This document shows, one piece after another, positions 10,951 to 21,990 of a stretch of DNA of 64,000 bases. The position numbers and the translations under genes are program-made. The notes under the pieces are model-generated. The model had not been told where the DNA came from, did no database searches, and saw only the letters and a program-made list of their open reading frames with translations. The stretch covers positions 21,080,001 through 21,144,000 of the forward strand of contig CM075101.1 in assembly GCA_037576195.1 (NCBI GenBank), written 5' to 3'. This stretch comes from Phytoseiulus persimilis (lineage: Eukaryota; Arthropoda; Arachnida; Mesostigmata; Phytoseiidae). Position 1 is the stretch's first letter. Every line of letters starts with the position of its first letter.

Positions 10951-11738
10951 CATCGACATCTCTGTTTGGATGATACCTGGCGCCTGCATAGGAACAATGC
11001 ACTTGATGTCATCCTTGCTGCCAAGGACGCCCTGATTGCCACTGGATCTGTGGAAGTTCGAATCCCACCGATCTCCATGTTTTGAATCTGGCGCTGGGCG
11101 AGATCTGTTTTTCTCGTCAAGCGGCTAGGCTCGCGAGATGGACGCCCTCCTGATTGGCACTGCTTTTTGTCTTAGAAGCCATATTCCCTCTGAGAGTCAT
11201 GGAGAGTTCCCGATCAAATATGCTGTCATGAGACTGTACTGAAAATGAGTGCTGCAGATGAGTTCTGGGCAGTCTCGAAGCCTTGAAACTCTGATGACAA
11301 GTAGGAATCAGGGCCATGTACTACTGAACGGTACGTCTTTATTTCTGCTCATAAAGCGGCCGATATACCACTGCCACTTACATTCGCGCCCTGAGAGACT
11401 GTCCCTCCTGGGGCAGTCTTCCACAAGGTTGCGCAAGGTAGCACTCTCTGACACCTTGTCTTTTGAAACACGATCCTTCTGGGAACGCCCTTGATTTCTT
11501 GTACGACAGTGATGCAAAATGGTCCGGAAAATGTTGTTCTTTTCACAAAATTGTTCCGAACTGAAACTTCATCGCCTACCGCGGATCTCGGGCGGGCGAA
11601 GTTTCGGGATCTCAGCGTTACGTCTCCTGTCGAACTTTCTTTCATGTACTCGGTATTCGCTCTCTTGTTCGGGCGAAAATCTTTCTTCATGAAGTTGTTA
11701 CCTGCCGCGGACACCAAGTCTTTAGGGAGATAGGTTAG
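10951..11738. other. No gene recognised
   Basis: Overlapping open frames up to 122 codons on both strands, without recognisable motifs. It may be further decayed retroelement sequence lying between the two better-supported blocks. Confidence 0.35.
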
Positions 11739-14040
11739 TTAGCTGTTCAAAGCGTTTGGGGAGCATCCGATGATTCTGCGACCAGAACGGCCATGATTAC
11801 GAACATTGAGAGCAGCTCTCCAACCTCCACGGATACTAGGGTACATTGAAACGAGCGTCTTCAAATCCCAAACTAGGCTCTCCGCCAACCCATCCGATTG
11901 TGGGTTAAAAGGACTGTCAACCTGGAGTTCTATGCCCCTTCCCGAGGCCGAAATTCTCAACTCCCGACTCTCGAAAACGTTTGGGTGATCGGAAACCACC
12001 ACGCGAGTATCATCGAACACCCTCTGGTTCAACAGACTCATGATTGCTTCAGCGTTCTCCTAATCGTTCACCCCACCGCAAAACGTATTTTCGGATCCAT
12101 CGCGACGATGGAAGCCCTCGTCGTTTTTGACGTAGGATACGTATCATCAGGATCGAGACGGCTCCGAGACTTTTCGGCTGCAAGACGTTTCGCCCTCAAG
12201 ACTCTCCGGTCTTAGCATGCCGTCCATGGAAATTCCGGCACCTAACGGCGGCGCTCATACGAGCATGAGACTATACATGGTGCTCCTGTGCATAGAGACC
12301 CTTCAATGTTCTTATTTAATACACATATTTTATGCTTCAATATCGGTAGGCGTCTCCGTGAAAGTGGGGCTTTTTGCAACCGTAGACCAACGCAGGACCC
12401 GACACGAAGCCTCGTGCTGATCGCTACGAATTGTCCACGGATACATCACCCGGGCGTGTACCTAGGATTTCGCTTGGAGGTGGCCAACTTCTCTCTCTAT
12501 TCCTCGGGGGCGTTTGTGGCGCAGTCAAATGATTCTCATCATATTTCATTTAACCAACAATGGATGAGTTGCTAGAACTCTACGATCCATTCGTCTGAGC
12601 GCGAGTTCCCATGCTCCCAACTGATTTTATGACTCATACCATAATACCGGATCCAACCTTATTGAAGTGTGTGCGAGAATGTCAAGTTTTTCATGAGCGG
12701 TGACAATGATGTACAGGTTCATGCGCATCGATATCGAGCCAATCAACCTATCTTCGGCCATAACTGGAGCCTCGAAGCTTATAAGTTCTTCGGAATCATA
12801 CCCTCGTTGCAACTGATTAATTCCAAGTGATTGATGGAGCAATTTGAAAAATCGCTCAAACTCCCAGGCTCTAGTCATGCCCGACCAAGAGCATCTTGTC
12901 AACGAGCGTGGTACACTGGAAGCTCGTTCGTCGACGAAGTTGTCACTGGTAAGACGGCGACGATCTGCAACAGCGCAAATTTTCAGAGAATCAGGTATTG
13001 AGCGCGTAGATGGCTGTACTCGGTCTGGTTTCCGAGGGAACGGTGGCCCACTTTGCTTCCCGCCTCTCATACTCTTCGTTTGGTATATTTGTGCTACCGC
13101 CGAGATCGGTTTCGTGAGATGAGAGAACGGCCGCGATGTCATCTGAATGACTCTCTGCGATGCAATGCGGATGCAAGAACTGAGTTTTCAGCGCATTCTC
13201 TTGCAGATCTGTGAAACGGGAGGCGAACGCTTCGATCAACCCATCGGCAGATGGCAAGTGAACAACAACCGCGGAATACTCTTCGAAACTATTGACGGCG
13301 TAGTTTGGCATTCTAGCCTGTCCGCCTGTTTGCCGTGGCAATCGAACTCCGATTTCAAGAGCGAACGGAGTTAAGGCTTCCACAAAATCTATTCGATATC
13401 CGAGTCCGCAGTCTCCCTCGGTGCCGTTCTCAACTTCGCTCAACATATCCCATGCCTATCCAATCACAGCTTGTCAGCAGCAAGCCTGTAGACGATTCCG
13501 TGAGATTTCGCCGCCGATACCCAGTACCCCAACTCTGCACCGATTTGCGGCTTCCACGGTCTCAATCCAACCTCTACAAATGATATTCGAACGCACGAGA
13601 GTGACTCGGTCGCTTCGAGGGGCGGGAGCCTCGCCAGTTCCATACGACGAACGCCACTGACATCGGCCCCGAACTTCTGTTCTACAGAAAGCAGCTCTCG
13701 AGCAGAACGGAGAGATAACTAAAAGCTCAACGATTCTCTTGGAAGGCGTCGTTCCCTGCGGTTCTGGCCTGACTTCCGTCGGTCCCTCAAATACCTGTCT
13801 TCCACGAATGAAGAGCTTTGCTCGCGGCCAGACTCCACAACCTAGGGGACAGGTTACGAAGAGTGTTTGGACACTTAATTTCCACTTTATGATCGTTGCT
13901 GCGATCGACTCCTATTAAAACAGCGATCTCGAGCGACGCAGAGTCTGCGGACACACAGTCGGCGAAATGGTTCCCAACATGGAATCTCTGTGCGTTCTTG
14001 GCCAGTGTGGGGCTCGCACCCACCGAAACTCCCCGTTCGG
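11739..14040 (-). pseudogene. BEL/Pao- or Gypsy-like retroelement relic with integrase core
   Basis: The strongest part is at 11739-12041 on the minus strand. The text TRVVVSDHPNVFESREL followed by FNPQSDGLAESLV matches the integrase catalytic core pattern: VSDxxxxF, then about 30 residues, then PFNPQSNGLAE, with the second Asp and the Glu in place. Upstream on the same strand, 12700-12760 reads like the zinc-binding N-terminal part of BEL integrases (EDRLIGS and HEKLDIL). Around 13900, LEIAVLIGVD resembles the end of a BEL protease. The order protease-(RT)-integrase is correct for a minus-strand element. No convincing RT motif is visible, and stops are frequent. The integrase call is fairly firm. 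The BEL assignment is inference. Confidence 0.6.
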
Positions 14041-14601
14041 CCTCTGGGTGCTCAGGGACTCGTAGAGGCTTCTCCGTTTGGTATTACTTCCGAGACACTC
14101 GAGGCCAACGATGTTGGAAACCACTGTACGCTAGCTGAGTTTTTTTGCTCTTCTCAGCATCTTGGTCATCCTCTCATTTCTTTCTTCTGGCTCTCTTTCA
14201 GGCTGCCCCGTTCGCGGTCCTTCTCCTTGGACAGCTTGCCAACCCTGACGATGCCTATGAAGGCTATAATTCTTTCGAAATACACATTCGACCTTTCTCG
14301 TGGGCTAAAAAAAAAGCCTATCGTAGCCGTTTTTCCCTTCCAAGTATTCGTCATCTTCAGCATAGCAGACGCCCGCATCTGCTGAAGTTTGTCGCTCCGT
14401 AGGTCGCCGTTCTTCCTTCTTCCACCAATAAAGTCATGTGAACCAACTCGGACTGACCCTTCTGGATCGCGATGCTCTCGCGGAAAACATTCATTGAACC
14501 GAATATCCATTTCTCAATCTGCTTGCTCTCTGATGGACGTGAGTAAACATGAACATGCGACTGATCACGCTATCTGGATTCGATCATTGAGTGTGAAGCA
14601 A
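14041..14601. other. Left shoulder of duplication unit 2, no gene recognised
   Basis: Around 14338 the sequence CTTCCAAGTATTCGTCATC repeats that found just before unit 1. About 240 bp then follow that are missing from unit 1 (between 5765 and 5766), so either an insertion occurred here or a deletion occurred there. A minus-strand frame at 14166-14510 has no known motif. Confidence 0.5.
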
Positions 14602-17106
14602 AATATGCCCAAGCCCGTGTACGGCCCGGAAGCTGGAGGCGTGTTCGAACTCGGGCAGTTCAGGATTCTGTCGGTGTCCCCGTCTATTCGATTTGAAGTT
14701 GCTGTATTGGCGGAAATACCGATGAGTTATACAAGACAATGATACAGCTCTGCTCATAGAACAGCCTTCTATGCCAAGAATGAGAAGCGAGTTCTCGAAG
14801 TTACACATCGTCTCGTTGGAGGCTCGCGGACTATCCCGACTGGAAACCGACGATCATCTTGAGAAACGGGCGTCACTGTGTGCCCTGGAATCGAGGACTC
14901 CTCCTCGGGCAAACTCGCTCGTTCGAATCGCACGTCATCGAGTTGAGTAGATCGCTTGCGGATCAATCAGTTTATCGGTGAAAGCGCGGGTAGAGTACCT
15001 TGTTGAGAAATTTCGCCGATCATCCAGGTGGCCTTCGACTATAAAGTCATCATTCAACTGATGAGCCTCATAAAACCGCGTGCTCTCCTTGAGTCTTCAT
15101 CTCCGACTGAAATTCATGAGAATGCAGGAATCTGAACCGCTCGGAAACATTTCGGCTGTCGCAGCGCTGATCACTCTCTATAGTGTGAAGTTCCGGGCCG
15201 AGCTAGTCATCTATGAACCTCGTTCCGGCAGTGTGAAGGACATGAGCGGATTGTTGAACATGAGTTACATGACGATGACCAACGCTACCGAACTGTTCAA
15301 ACATGTTTCGAAGAGATATTTGGCGAAAAGGAAGGTTCTGGTGATGGTTGAGAGCCCCGAGAGTTTACAACTTCACCGAGAGCTTATACACAAATGTTCC
15401 GACTATTTAGGATTGAGTCGGTGGCTCGTACGAGTGGACGGAATGGAAATCGAGAAAATCAGACCGCTGTACCCGAGGTTCTTTCTGTGTGTTACTACTT
15501 TTCTCAGAGGAAACGTCGCAGATGTCCCAGCAGACTTCGTGAACTGTGAGTCCAGGAAAGAAGTCAGCGCGGAGTTCGGGGCAACGGTCGAGGATTTCCA
15601 GCTCGACAACTTCGCGGCCATCAGTACGAGCGATGGAGCTGCGAGGGAAATCGGCAACTATTTAGGTTTTGTGACGAAATTTCTGAATATTTCGTCGTGG
15701 ACCATCGATTTTCTGCCCGGTACGAACTACTTTGGGGAGCTACGCAGAATGTTCAGGGAACGCGAAGCGCTGCTTTCCGTTGAGTTGGTGGCCGTCGATA
15801 GCTGGTGTTTCCCTCATTATCAATTCAACATTCCCCACTCTTTCGGCGCCCATCGCTTTATCTCTTGGCGACAACGTTTCGATAGTTTAGGGAGCGAGGG
15901 TTTGACGGAAGTTTTCGATATATGGGTATGGCTCTGTTTATTCGTTTTAGCTGTCGGGCAAATCCTCCTTTCGTCTCTTTTGTTCGTTCGAGATTTTTCT
16001 TCCGCGGTCGTCTCGGTGTCGTCTTGTTTCCTGGGCCAGCCGTTGAAACTCAACGGAGGCTCAAGAGCTTGGGCGATCAACATCTATTGCCTCCATTTCG
16101 GGACTTTTTTGCTGTGTTTGATTTTCAAGAACAAACTGCTCTCATGCCTGAACATATCCAGTTGGCTCACACTGGATGATACCAGAGATTTACATTACCT
16201 CTCTCAACATAACTTGATCAACCGCGTCTGCATTTCTGTCAACTCTCACGCGAGTCAAATGATCAACGGGAGCATCCACGACCCCGACCTTCTCTACTTC
16301 AGGCAAATAGGAAGTCGGAACCGCGTCACAAATTCGGGGTCCAAAACAGATTGCTTGAACTTCGTGAGACGAAATAGGGAGCACGCCGCATTGGTATACT
16401 TCAACAAAGATACACTTAGTACCACATTCGACCGAACGAATCTTGAGATGGGAAAAAAATGATCGCTCCTGTCATGCTCGGTTTCGTGCATGCCCCGTGG
16501 CTGCCTTCCGAAGACGACTTCCACGTCCTGAACATGCGTCGCTTCGAAACTGGCATCCCTTTCGTGTGCGACTATCCCGGTTTCATGGGCGATCGTTTCC
16601 AGCCTTTCAAACCTCCTCAAGAGGGCCCCAAGGCAATAGCTCTGAAGCATTTGGACATCGCGTTCTTCCCACTGCTCATCGGATGTGTCATCGGCGCAAT
16701 CGCGAGTTTGCAGTCTTTGAAGACGGGAATGAACAAAGGATCCAAGGATTGTTCTCGACGGTGTTTCAAGTCGAGAGGGGGAGCGAAAGCTCAGACACCG
16801 AGAACATCTCCGAATGCTACGGATAATGCATCTCGGCAACTCGGAAATAAAAACGCTTTTCTGTTCGACAAATCGGGCGTCGGTTGTCGACGGCCCGGAA
16901 CGGACCGCAATGAGGGTGCAATGAAATGAACGTTCACAACGATTCACGGTACCATTGAGGGTGTCCACTCTCCCCCGCGCGATCATTGCGGTCTCTCCCG
17001 CAATCAGTCGAATCCGGATGTCCCGAACCGTGATCCTCCGCCAAGCCTGGGCGATGCGATTGAAGAAGCTGGAGCAGGCAACCAGCAGACTCCTCGAAGG
17101 CCCTCC
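14602..17106 (+). repeat. Segmental duplication, unit 2 (IR-bearing)
   Basis: Direct repeat of 5766-8235 with scattered substitutions that become denser in the 3' half of the IR. The duplicated noncoding leader (14602-15115) is almost unchanged. Confidence 0.9.
15116..16929 (+). pseudogene. Divergent ionotropic receptor (IR), copy 2, frameshifted
   Basis: Homologous to the 6280-7920 gene along its whole length, with the same start context. The frame runs open to a TGA at 16460-16462. There, copy 1 has a run of eight A after GG and copy 2 has only seven. That single missing base shifts the frame just before the segment corresponding to IIAPVMLGFVHAPW. The downstream part, including TM3 (about 16650-16720), stays open in the shifted frame. 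The original stop is also lost: TGA in copy 1 corresponds to CGA near 16757, so the frame would run to 16929. Everything up to S2 is preserved (TM1 about 15912-15980, pore and TM2 about 16035-16150). It is either a young pseudogene or an intact gene with a homopolymer sequencing error. The lost stop favours relaxed constraint. Confidence 0.8.
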
Positions 17107-17306
17107 TTCATTCGCTCAACTGAGAAATCCGTAGTTGGGAATGCACCTATGCTCAGAGCCTCAAACCCGGCACTGGTAATTGTGATTGAATTTGCGTCGT
17201 GAATTCCGAACAACCTGTGTCAGAGATTACTGGAGGCGATGTCCGAGCGCAACGAGCAGTTCCAAGTTGGGACCTCGTGACGGGTGAGAGCGCTTCATTG
17301 AGAGAC

Positions 17307-19342
17307 AATATAGAGGACGGCTGAGATCATTATTGTTGGGACCTGGGTCTCGCCCAGTCCCACTCGATTACCTAAATAAAAAATTGGCTGTATTGGCCTG
17401 AACGCCGACTGCGTGTATTCTCAGCTATAGAAGTCTCCCTCCGAGTAGCCTCAGGATCCCAAAAATGACGCAGTCAGCAGGATCGTTGAGTAATGTGTCA
17501 CAAATCAGAGGAAAAACTCTGCTATGAGACGATCAGAGGTGGGTTTGAGGCTCTACGAAGTCCCCAAGTGCAGGTTCGGCGAACCGCGCGTTGCAAAGCC
17601 GCCAGAAATCTTTCTCAGACGCGGTGGCCAGTCCTCTCACGGTTTTCGCAAAAGAGGCCGCCTTGACGGAGCTGGAAGGAAGACTCATGGAGCTCGACGC
17701 GGGTACGGAGAAGTTATTGCACAACTGAGGAAGTGGACCGGGATGCGTTCGAGGATCGGTGTTCGGAGTACGAGTTGATCAACAACACGGCGTTGAACGA
17801 GCTCGATTGCCGCGCAACGGGGCCATCCACGCCTGCCGCCCGTGGGAGAGAGGGAAACGTGGCGTCCGATACCGTGTCGCCGTCTCCCGACTCCCAAAAT
17901 TCTCAATCGATGACGGTCCGAAATCAATTTCTGGTCCCCACCACAACTCCCAAACCGATGGGGCCATTATCTGATAAATCCTCCAAGAGTGCCAGGTTCA
18001 ACCTGCGGGTTCTGATCATGGGGCCAGACCACTAGCGTAGCGAGGGGATTCAACAAGCCGAAACGCATGAAGCCGACAAATCGAGCCCGAAAAGCATGAA
18101 GCCGGAAACCTCCTCTCCCAACGGCGGGGTGGTCGGGACTGGTTTGGCGGGATGGAAAATTTATGTCGTTTCGTCGATCTGTACCTTTGTGAGATTACAT
18201 CGGATGACACGCATCGCTGCGAAGAATCAGTGAGTTCGACTCGCCGCTCTGTGCCAATGAGAGTCCCAGGCAGGTTACAGGCTCATTGAGGTGGTTCGGG
18301 AGCACCGACATGTGATATCACCGAACCGTCTAGTTCACTGAGTCACTTGTTGACCACGGAGTACACAGGCCGTGGGTGGCTTCGACGATTCACTTCCAGA
18401 CAGCGGAACAATCGCTGATCGATTCCGGTTCTCCCCTTCCGCAGGAAAAAATAAGGTGTTGTAACAGCGCATTCTGCGAATAGTACTAGAGCTAGAGGTG
18501 AAGGTTCCTCTCCAGTTCTGGCAAGTTGACCTCGGAAACTTCAAGATTCCCGTTCAGCAGATTGCTTCCTGTGGCAGCCACACCTTCGCTCAGTTCGAAC
18601 AAGGGACCATAGATGCGTAACAGCGAGGCGTGAGCGAGGCAAAAGGAGTAGGTAGGCTGAGCGTAACGAAGCTGTAATTCCTTCCCGCTGAACCAGTCCC
18701 GACCGCTCCGCTGTTGGGTGAGGAGGTTCTCGGCTTCATGCTTTTCGGGCTCGATTTTTCGGCTTCATGCATCTCGGGATCCAGGGTATACACCAGCGAG
18801 GTAGGGGGGCGGTCCGCCCCGGGCATCACATCGCTAGGGGCATCGGAATGCTTTTCCGTTCTGCCTGAAGGATTTATTCACGAAGTCCTTGGGGTGAAGG
18901 AAAAATCCGACTGTTGCATCTGAGCTCTCGGCCTCTTGACCAACCATCATCCATGTTGAGCTCTCCTCTATGATCGGAATCGGTACTGGGGAGTGCCCGC
19001 AGATTCGTTGGAGCGTGGCCATCGGATACGACGATAAATGAGCGGGACATTGCATCCATGTCATTCCTCGGTGTTCTCTACTTCCGAATACTGGGTCGGG
19101 CTTCTAAGGTTTTAGGTGGCTATTTATTGTTATTGTTGACGACATACATTGGGGCAATCATGGAGAGATCGAAACGTTGAGCGGAATGGCTCCCATGAGG
19201 AGGGCTTTGTTTCTCGGTATTTTCAAGGGAAAGTTCGGAGTGCCGACGGAGCTCAGATTGAATCCAATCAACGATAAAATATCATGTCGCGACGTTGATT
19301 CAACCGGACTCCGTCTGACTGCGAGCGTTTTCAGAGACGCTT
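17307..19342 (+). repeat. Degenerate retroelement-like repeat, copy 2, split by a MITE
   Basis: Collinear with 9677-10950. It has the same TGTTGGGACCTGGGTC start, the same LTELEGRLMELDAGTEKLL frame (about 17662 on), and the same closing segment (AAAATATCATGTCGCGACG, about 19275). It is interrupted at 18046-18794 by a MITE. No functional reading frame was found. Confidence 0.65.
18046..18794. mobile_element. 749-bp MITE with long inverted ends, copy 1
   Basis: Flanked by AGCGAGG at 18039-18045 and 18795-18801. The paralogous site near 10371 has the continuous, uninserted sequence, so this is a genuine insertion. The left arm holds tandem AAATCGAGCCCGAAAAGC and ATGAAGCCG units followed by CCTCCTCTCCCAACGGCGG. 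The right arm repeats the same in inverse orientation (CCGCTCCGCTGTTGGG, then GGCTTCATGCTTTTCGGGCT). The interior contains AAGGTGTTGTAACAGCGC and GTTGACCTCGGAAACTTCAA, shared with the element at 61263-62325. No transposase is encoded. A 7-8 bp target duplication suggests hAT, P or a similar superfamily. The extreme ends (GGATTC and TATACACC) are not good inverted repeats. Confidence 0.85.
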
Positions 19343-20300
19343 TGTAACAATCAGGTAATTGGTTTCATGTTATCCTCGGGATATGTCTTCCAGAGCGTAT
19401 TCCGCCGCACCGGAAATCTGGAAACCTGTGGGGACTTTCCGAAAATCCAAATGCTCTGGAGCGTGGGGAAGGGAGCGCGTTGAATTTCCAGCTCCGGAAA
19501 TAGGGAAATTCTCAGTTTCAAAATTTGCGAACCGTCAACTAATTGAGAATTTGAAACGTTTTCCGGCTTTAACCTCTCAGTGGTAGTTTCTCCCAACCAG
19601 TTCGCGCTTCTCTTGCGACGTGTAACATGGCAATGTACCCTTCGGAGGCCAGAGAAGAAGCCTATTCGTTATTCTTGAGTGCTACCTACATATCTGTGAG
19701 CCGGATCTTCCCACGGTTGAGCTCTTTCTTGATAACAGGAGCTTACTGATTGCTTTCATCCGTTGTGGTCATTAAAATTGATTGTTCAAGCATCAATTCT
19801 GATGATTCCAGCCCTCAAAATCCGAAAGTTGAGGTTTGCCCTGGTGACGGGCTCAGTTCCAATCTCGGACACCGAAGCACATAGCCGTCAGCACACAGAT
19901 GGATGTTTCATCGCTTCTTTTTCCATCAGTTATGAGATCAGGATCGGTGGGGCTGAACGTCTACTGGAGAGGAAAATACCCCTCGAGTACTGAAGGGAGT
20001 GCCTCATCCGAATGAAAAGCCCAAACTACGAGGCGCGTTGAAAACGTGGCGCGAGGCGAGTCGAGAAGATTTCTGCTCATTACGGAACAGAGTGACTCAA
20101 ATGGAACAGCATAGCTAGGAGCCCCTTGGATCGTGGCCGGATCAATGCTCCACAGTTGAACTTGATGACAAGAAGTCGTCCGACAGTACTCGAACGATTT
20201 CATGATTTTGTGTAAATATCGATGCTCGCCCTGTTCCCGCCTAAAGTTGCGTTCTCGTGGAATCCCGGATTCATTTCTGCCCTTGCCATCGATCGGAATC
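19343..20300. other. No gene recognised
   Basis: Both strands carry only short open frames without motifs. The sequence GGAAATAGGGAAATTCTCAG near 19496 is somewhat repetitive, but no element boundaries could be fixed. Confidence 0.35.
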
Positions 20301-20332
20301 AAATGGGAGAAAAATGAAGCCCGAATATTCTA

Positions 20333-21276
20333 TCAACATTCGACGATTGTATTGCTCCTCCCGTTCTCCTCCCATGAGCCGAAATAGCTGGAAACAATCC
20401 GATCGTCAGCCGAAATCATCGCCGGACCGCTCACCTCGATTCGTGAGGCGTTCACGGCTGGACCAAAGCTGAGGTTGTTCCAGCAAAAGGTATCGATCTT
20501 TTCGAACTCAGCGTTCTCTGACCGCATCCCGTGGCTCAAACCTTCGGAGCCTACGGGGAGGCACCAATCTCCTGGAACAGTTTTGAGTGGTGTTATAAGA
20601 CTCGGATGAATCTCCGTAGTTGTCATTTGGTCAATTGTGGACTTTCCTGTGTGATTTCACAATATTTCGATATTTTTACACGAGAAGCGGGGCGATCCGA
20701 ATCGATGCACTCCTGTGCGATAACGAGCTCCGTCTCTGATTTTTCGCAAAAAAGAAAGGAAGTTGTCGCATTGGTTCTCCTGTTGTGGTCATCAGCCCGA
20801 CTCATGAGAGAAATTTTGCGAGACACGTGTCTCTCGAACGATGAATCTTAATATAGAATGATCACGATGGGACAAGATGGAGCGCAGGAAGAGGAGAATT
20901 AATTTTTTTTTTGCCTAGACCACTAAATTTGCATGGTACCACATTGTAGACCAGATGGTTGAGGTTTTCCGGAATTCCAAGGGGGGCCTAGCGGATACTT
21001 TCAGGTGACTCAACACGTTATCATTTCTCTGACTAAGCAGTTCGGAGGAACTTTGAGGCTCTTCTTCATTAGACCGTATCTTTCTTTCACGAAATGTGGT
21101 GTCATTATTTTCATTCTGCTGACATGCTGATTGAGCTGAGAGTATTCAACGGGGCCGCCACCGGAATGGCGGAAATGCTCAACAATCAAGCCTGCCATGT
21201 GGCGCAATGAAAATTGGGTGATATAGAAAAAAATAGGTTCTCTTTCCTGCGCCCCTTCTTGTCCGATCGAGATCAT
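20333..21276 (-). pseudogene. Possible BEL/Pao-like retroelement remnants
   Basis: On the minus strand, 21010-21276 contains LRHMAGLIVEHFRHSGGGPVE, which resembles the H-x(n)-H segment of retroelement integrase N-termini (HHLTDLIIEHxHxxxxHGG type). A second frame at 20333-20626 contains SENAEFEKIDTFCW, faintly like the integrase SDNAxxF box. There are stops between the pieces and the similarity is weak, so the call is tentative. Confidence 0.35.
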
Positions 21277-21906
21277 TCTGGTCTCGGGCCTATGCCATCG
21301 TTTGAAGGATATTTACCAGCCGTTCTGCTATTCGAATATTCGTCGTTCGAGAGTGACGCGTCCCGCAATTTTTTTTCTCACGGGTCTGGTTGATGATCCC
21401 AACAAGAACACTACTGCAGTAACTTCGTTGTTTCCCCCCACAAATGAAGCTCACAGACTCAGCCTGTTTCCACACAGGAGTGCATCGATTTGAATGGCCT
21501 CGTCTCTCGTGGGAAAATATTATTGTGTCATCACACAAGAGAGTCCCGTTGAGATTCGGAGCAATCCGTATTCTCCCATGATACATCTCTCAACCTCATC
21601 CGGTGACCTCGAGGAGAGGCCAAGGAGTCTAGCTGGCGACATATCGGGGCGGTGCACCTTATCGTCAGGATTCGCTTGCCGGTGATAGTATGGAGGGGGT
21701 AACAGTTGGGGTAAATAGCGAGATTGGAGGAGGGGAGGCGGGCTATGTCCTTCTTTGTGCGCCGCGCTACAACATGCTGTTGGTTCCACGTCGATCCGAT
21801 CAATCCTGGAGGAGTTCATTGGGAACGAACACACGAATACGCCGAACTCTGATCTTCGTACAAAAAGTTGGATATGCTGTGTAAATAACGTTATCTTATA
21901 TATACA
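21277..21906. other. No gene recognised
   Basis: Several short minus- and plus-strand frames without motifs. The last ~20 bases (ATAACGTTATCTTATATATA) are AT-rich and form the insertion context of the element end that starts at 21907. Confidence 0.35.
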
Positions 21907-21990
21907 CCAGCTAGCCGCGCTGCGCGCGGTTGGACGGCGCTCCCCGCCATCGAGGCACTTTTCTCCTTCTTCACTGCGGCAGCATCATGA
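21907..21990 (+). mobile_element. Element end block, plus orientation (Helitron-family terminus)
   Basis: CCAGCTAGCCGCGCTGCGCG followed by CGGTTGGACGGCG and ATCGAGGCACTTTTCTCC is clearly homologous, in inverse orientation, to 35400-35500. It continues into the minisatellite just as that block does. It lacks the internal double hairpin (GGCC-AAA-GGCC and GGCCGACT-CC-AGTCGGCC) present at 35470-35494. I read it as the 5' end of a second, non-autonomous member of the family that owns the Helitron at 26.8-35.5 kb. Confidence 0.6.
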
